Assembly (NCBI GenBank): GCA_046703825.1
Contig: JBJKSO010000081.1
Span: forward strand, 1-15,982
Reading direction: 5' to 3'
Source: JBJKSO01 sp046703825
Lineage (GTDB): Bacteria > Chloroflexota > Dormibacteria > Aeolococcales > Bog-877
DNA: 15,982 nt
This document shows, piece by piece, positions 13,935 to 15,982 of this stretch. The notes beneath the pieces were generated by a model. That model ran no database searches. It was not told the DNA's origin and worked only from the letters and a program-made list of their open reading frames with translations. Position numbers and translations under genes: made by a program. How positions within the stretch are numbered: the stretch's first letter is position 1; the number at the start of each line of letters is the position of its first letter.

Positions 13935-14828
13935 ATGACCATCCACCCTGAACCGCTGGCGGGCACCCCGTCGGCTTTCGGCGCCCACACCAACGGCAAC
14001 AGCCGGCCTCGGCCGCTCATCGTCTACCACGGTGACTGCCCGGACGGCTTCGGCGCCGCCTGGGCAGCCTGGAAGCGGTTCGGCCAAAGCGCCGACTATC
14101 TTCCCGTAAACCATGGCGAGCCACCGCCCGACCCGACCGGGCGCAGCGTGCTGATCGCCGATTTCGCCTACGATCGCCCCACCACGTTGGACCTGGCACG
14201 CCGGGCGTCCAGCCTGGTGGTGTTGGACCACCACCGGTCCGCCGCCAGCGAGCTCCAGGGCCTGCCCTTCTGCCACTTCGACATGGCACGCAGCGGCGCG
14301 GTCATGGCCTGGGAGTATTTGCACCAAGCTCCGGTGCCTCGCCTGCTCCAGTACGTGCAAGACCGAGATCTCTGGAAGAACTCGCTGCCGGAGATCGAGG
14401 AGGTGTCCGCCGCGCTACGGGCCCGGGACTTCGACTTCGCGACCTGGGACACGATCGACGTGGATCAGCTCCGTCTGGAGGGCCGGGCTCTGCTGCGCTA
14501 CCAACGTCGCATGGTCGAGCGCGTGGCTGCCCACGCGTTCACAGTGGAAATCGCCGGTTACCGGGTCCCGGTGGTGAACAGCCCAGTGCTCCAGAGCGAA
14601 CTGGGTGACCGCCTCGCCGTCGGCCGTCCCTTTGCGGGTGTGTACTGGGAGGGGGACGGCGCCGCGGCCCGCTGGTCGCTGCGATCCACCCCCGAGGGAG
14701 TCGACGTCAGCGAGGTCGCCAGAAGATATGGCGGCGGCGGCCACCGGACAGCGGCCGGATTCAAGGGCAGCCCACCCCGCGACGGGAAGGTCCCACTTCC
14801 TTTGCCGGCTGAGGCTCCAGCCGGCTAA
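13935..14828 (+). CDS. DHH/DHHA1-family phosphoesterase
   Basis: A 297-aa soluble, metal-dependent phosphoesterase. Seen: motif I YHGDCPDGFGAAW (H32, D34, D37), motif II LIADFAYD (D76), motif III VLDHHRSA (D98-H99-H100) and the DHHA1 substrate loop YGGGGHRTAAGF (266-276). All Mn ligands expected of the superfamily are present. The compact two-domain form without membrane, PAS or CBS segments is that of stand-alone DHH-DHHA1 enzymes, which degrade nanoRNA, pAp or linear/cyclic dinucleotides (NrnA/NrnB/PDE2-like); the substrate cannot be read here. It starts 4 nt after the CHAP copy-2 stop and so is probably expressed with it. It converges on the DUF3151 gene with a 7-nt gap. Confidence 0.88.
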   Translation: MTIHPEPLAGTPSAFGAHTNGNSRPRPLIVYHGDCPDGFGAAWAAWKRFGQSADYLPVNHGEPPPDPTGRSVLIADFAYDRPTTLDLARRASSLVVLDHHRSAASELQGLPFCHFDMARSGAVMAWEYLHQAPVPRLLQYVQDRDLWKNSLPEIEEVSAALRARDFDFATWDTIDVDQLRLEGRALLRYQRRMVERVAAHAFTVEIAGYRVPVVNSPVLQSELGDRLAVGRPFAGVYWEGDGAAARWSLRSTPEGVDVSEVARRYGGGGHRTAAGFKGSPPRDGKVPLPLPAEAPAG

Positions 14829-14835
14829 GGGGTTC

Positions 14836-15381
14836 TCACGGTAGCAGCTGGCTCCCAAGGCGCTCGCCAGCCGCCAAGGACGGCACCGAGCGCGCCCCGA
14901 TTCCGTCGTCTGGGTCTAGGTCCAGCAGGAACTGACGGCAGCGATCGCGTTCGTCTTCCTCGCCGATCGCCGCGCTCGCCAGCATGAGGAGATGAAGCGC
15001 ACGCAAGAATCCGCGGTTGGTCGCGTCCGCCCAGCGCACCTGGCCGGATCCGCCCCAGCCGTGGCGGCGCAGCCGGTCCAGACCGCGGTGGTAGCCGACG
15101 CGGGCGTAGGCATAGGCGGAGACGAAGTCGCCCTCCGCGTAAGCTGCCTGGCCGAGTCGCGCCCAGGCATCGAGAAGAGACGGGTAACGGCGGCAAACAT
15201 CGGCTAGAACAGACCGGGTGGCCGTGGCGGCCACGCCCGCGTGGGGCTCCAGCGCCGCCTCCAGCGCCTGCAAGCCACGCTCGGGCTCAGGCGGGAGCAC
15301 GGTGACGTGGCGAGTGTCTATCTGGTGCCCGTGGGGGGCGATCGGCAGCGACTGCACGGGCCGCGGTTCCGAACCGCTCAC
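14836..15381 (-). CDS. DUF3151 family protein
   Basis: A 181-aa protein of a family I know mainly from Actinomycetota, without established function. Seen: the PPEPERGLQALEAAL start, WARLGQAAYAEGDFVSAYAYARVGYHRG, the LDRLRRHGWGGSGQVRW core, ATNRGFLRALHLL and GEEDERDRCRQFLLDLDP, all in family order. The Tyr/Ala-rich helix pairs resemble a TPR-like repeat. The start is GTG 15381 with GGAGG 6 nt upstream on the minus strand, one of the few clear ribosome sites here; a TATGCG sequence just before it may be a -10 box. It follows the tRNA-Glu gene on the same strand, separated by 193 nt. Confidence 0.87.
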   Translation of the reverse strand: MSGSEPRPVQSLPIAPHGHQIDTRHVTVLPPEPERGLQALEAALEPHAGVAATATRSVLADVCRRYPSLLDAWARLGQAAYAEGDFVSAYAYARVGYHRGLDRLRRHGWGGSGQVRWADATNRGFLRALHLLMLASAAIGEEDERDRCRQFLLDLDPDDGIGARSVPSLAAGERLGSQLLP

Positions 15382-15459
15382 GTGATTCCTCCACGCATAG
15401 AGTTCAAGCGCCCCAATGATATGCAGCGGCGAAAGCGCGGCCCGCCTCCCCGGTCAGGC

Positions 15460-15488
15460 GTCGACTGCTCTCGGGGCAGGCGGTCGAC
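15460..15488. repeat. inverted repeat in the gap between DUF3151 and tRNA-Glu
   Basis: Two GTCGAC copies (15460-15465 and 15483-15488) flank a loop and extend by four further pairs, two of them G-U, if transcribed from the plus strand. The rest of the 193-nt gap (15382-15574) holds no gene that I can support. Its function is unknown. Confidence 0.25.
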
Positions 15489-15547
15489 AGCGGTGCAGAC
15501 CTGCGAGCAACCCCACCGACTCGGTCGTTCCCGGGAGAGTCAACCCG

Positions 15548-15568
15548 CTCCCACAAACTCAAAGGGAG
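15548..15568 (-). terminator. weak hairpin downstream of tRNA-Glu
   Basis: CTCCC and GGGAG form a 5-bp stem around an 11-nt loop, 6 nt after the encoded CCA end on the minus strand. There is no U-tract. It is a candidate end or processing signal for the tRNA transcript. Confidence 0.25.
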
Positions 15569-15574
15569 TACGGC

Positions 15575-15651
15575 TGGTACCCCGTAGCGGATTCGAACCG
15601 CTGATCTCCGCCTTGAGAGGGCGGTGTCCTTGGCCACTAGACGAACGGGGC
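15575..15651 (-). tRNA. tRNA-Glu (anticodon CUC), CCA encoded
   Basis: A complete 77-nt cloverleaf on the minus strand. The acceptor is GCCCCGT paired with ACGGGGT, the D arm is GTCT/GGAC, and the anticodon stem CCGCC/GGCGG carries loop CTCTCAA (anticodon CUC, reading GAG). The five-base variable loop is AGATC, and the T arm is AGCGG-TTCGAAT-CCGCT. The discriminator A is followed by a genomically encoded CCA (15577-15575). The first acceptor pair is G1-U72, a wobble. The D-arm sequence CGTCTAG is typical of bacterial tRNA-Glu. Confidence 0.95.
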
Positions 15652-15671
15652 GCGTTCGATCCCCCACTGAC

Positions 15672-15715
15672 CCGGGCTCAGTATAGGTCCGGCCACGGAC
15701 CCCGCCTGAGCCCGG
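15672..15715 (-). terminator. nested hairpin after the GH15 gene, containing the tRNA -10 box
   Basis: A perfect 9-bp stem, CCGGGCTCA (15672-15680) with TGAGCCCGG (15707-15715), encloses a symmetric 5/5-nt internal loop and then a second 5-bp stem GGTCC/GGACC (15686-15690, 15697-15701) with a 6-nt loop. It begins 4 nt after the GH15 stop, so it probably terminates or caps that transcript, though no U-tract follows. Confidence 0.5.
15680..15685 (-). promoter_or_regulatory. -10 box TATACT for tRNA-Glu
   Basis: On the minus strand TATACT lies 28 nt before the mature 5' end of tRNA-Glu, which would allow a short leader removed by RNase P. It is the most consensus-like -10 in the window. The -35 position (CAGGCG area) is poor. 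Confidence 0.5.
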
Positions 15716-15719
15716 AGGG

Positions 15720-15982
15720 TCACCGCGGCCACAGCCTTAAGACGGCCTGGATGAGCGCCGCATGGCTCTGCACTTGGGGAAAGTTGCCGAGCAAACGGCC
15801 GGTGGCGGGGTCGGCCACCTCCGAGAGTTGCCCGGCCGGACCGGCGAGCGCCGCAATCTGGTGCAGGCGCGTCTCGGCGCGATCCCGGAAACCCAGGCTC
15901 GCCTCGGCTACCACCGCCCACAGCCCGGCGAACACGAATGGGGCGCAGGGGTCTTCGATCCCGTCACGCTCCGGCTGGTAGC
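15720..15982 (-). CDS. GH15-type glycoside hydrolase (glucoamylase/trehalase-like), C-terminal fragment
   Basis: Only the last ~86 codons are in the window; the frame is open to the edge and the rest lies beyond 15982. The visible end reads as the last helices of an (alpha/alpha)6 barrel: CAPFVFAGLWAVVAEAS, then LHQIAALAGPAGQLSEVAD, then the signature PATGRLLGNFPQVQSHAAL and a terminal helix. The LSE-D-x-x-T-G-x-x-LGNFPQ-x-x-SH-x-x-LI pattern is characteristic of bacterial GH15 enzymes, which hydrolyse alpha-glucosidic bonds (glucoamylase, trehalase, glucodextranase). The catalytic residues lie outside the window, so substrate and activity cannot be judged. It is followed by a strong nested hairpin and tRNA-Glu on the same strand. 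Confidence 0.75.
   Translation of the reverse strand, partial: YQPERDGIEDPCAPFVFAGLWAVVAEASLGFRDRAETRLHQIAALAGPAGQLSEVADPATGRLLGNFPQVQSHAALIQAVLRLWPR

Noticed and set aside
15241..15981. 246-codon plus-strand open frame at the right end
   Set aside because: It runs antisense through DUF3151, tRNA-Glu and the GH15 fragment, all strongly supported on the minus strand.

Overview
The window is high-GC bacterial chromosomal DNA (frequent GTG and TTG starts, G/C-rich third positions) with a mainly housekeeping character. I see no CRISPR array, transposase, integrase or rRNA. A DUF3151 protein, TAGnnT-type -10 boxes lying 6-7 nt from ATG codons (leaderless transcription) and coiled-coil/CHAP wall hydrolases point to Actinomycetota or a related high-GC lineage such as Chloroflexota/Dormibacterota. 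The sequence alone does not settle which.

Layout. (1) 3-2041: a 5'-truncated M20 metallopeptidase overlaps by 4 nt an enolase-superfamily o-succinylbenzoate synthase/N-succinylamino acid racemase, a pair that suggests D- to L-amino acid conversion. (2) 2117-3206: two unrecognised proteins. (3) 3252-4629: a probable three-gene operon of an acidic protein with a small C-terminal beta-rich domain, dihydroneopterin aldolase (folB, probably a CTG start overlapping the previous stop) and a multi-pass membrane protein. (4) 4677-5747: an unrecognised protein with a leaderless-type promoter, then dtd (D-aminoacyl-tRNA deacylase). (5) 5810-6964: a small two-TM protein and a six-TM VirB6/TrbL-like protein, an isolated pair recalling type IV secretion membrane parts. 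(6) 6972-7938: a zinc-ribbon protein (-) diverging from a small membrane protein (+). (7) 7980-9764: ispH (+) meeting a polytopic membrane protein (-) with directly abutting stop codons. (8) 9867-11251: a basic hypothetical protein and a GntR/HutC regulator with a perfect 14-bp palindrome upstream. (9) 11512-14828: two tandem secreted coiled-coil/CHAP peptidoglycan hydrolases, each behind a good -35/-10 promoter, followed 4 nt later by a DHH/DHHA1 phosphoesterase. (10) 14836-15982 (-): a DUF3151 protein, tRNA-Glu(CUC) with encoded CCA, and the C-terminus of a GH15-type glycoside hydrolase, with a nested hairpin at 15672-15715 that contains the apparent tRNA -10 box.

Themes: D-amino acid handling (M20/racemase pair, dtd), cell-wall remodelling (paired CHAP hydrolases with a coupled DHH phosphoesterase), very compact convergent junctions (0-7 nt) and leaderless promoters. 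The least explained parts are the orphan VirB2/VirB6-like pair and the CHAP-CHAP-DHH cluster. No stretch over 300 bases lacks a gene.
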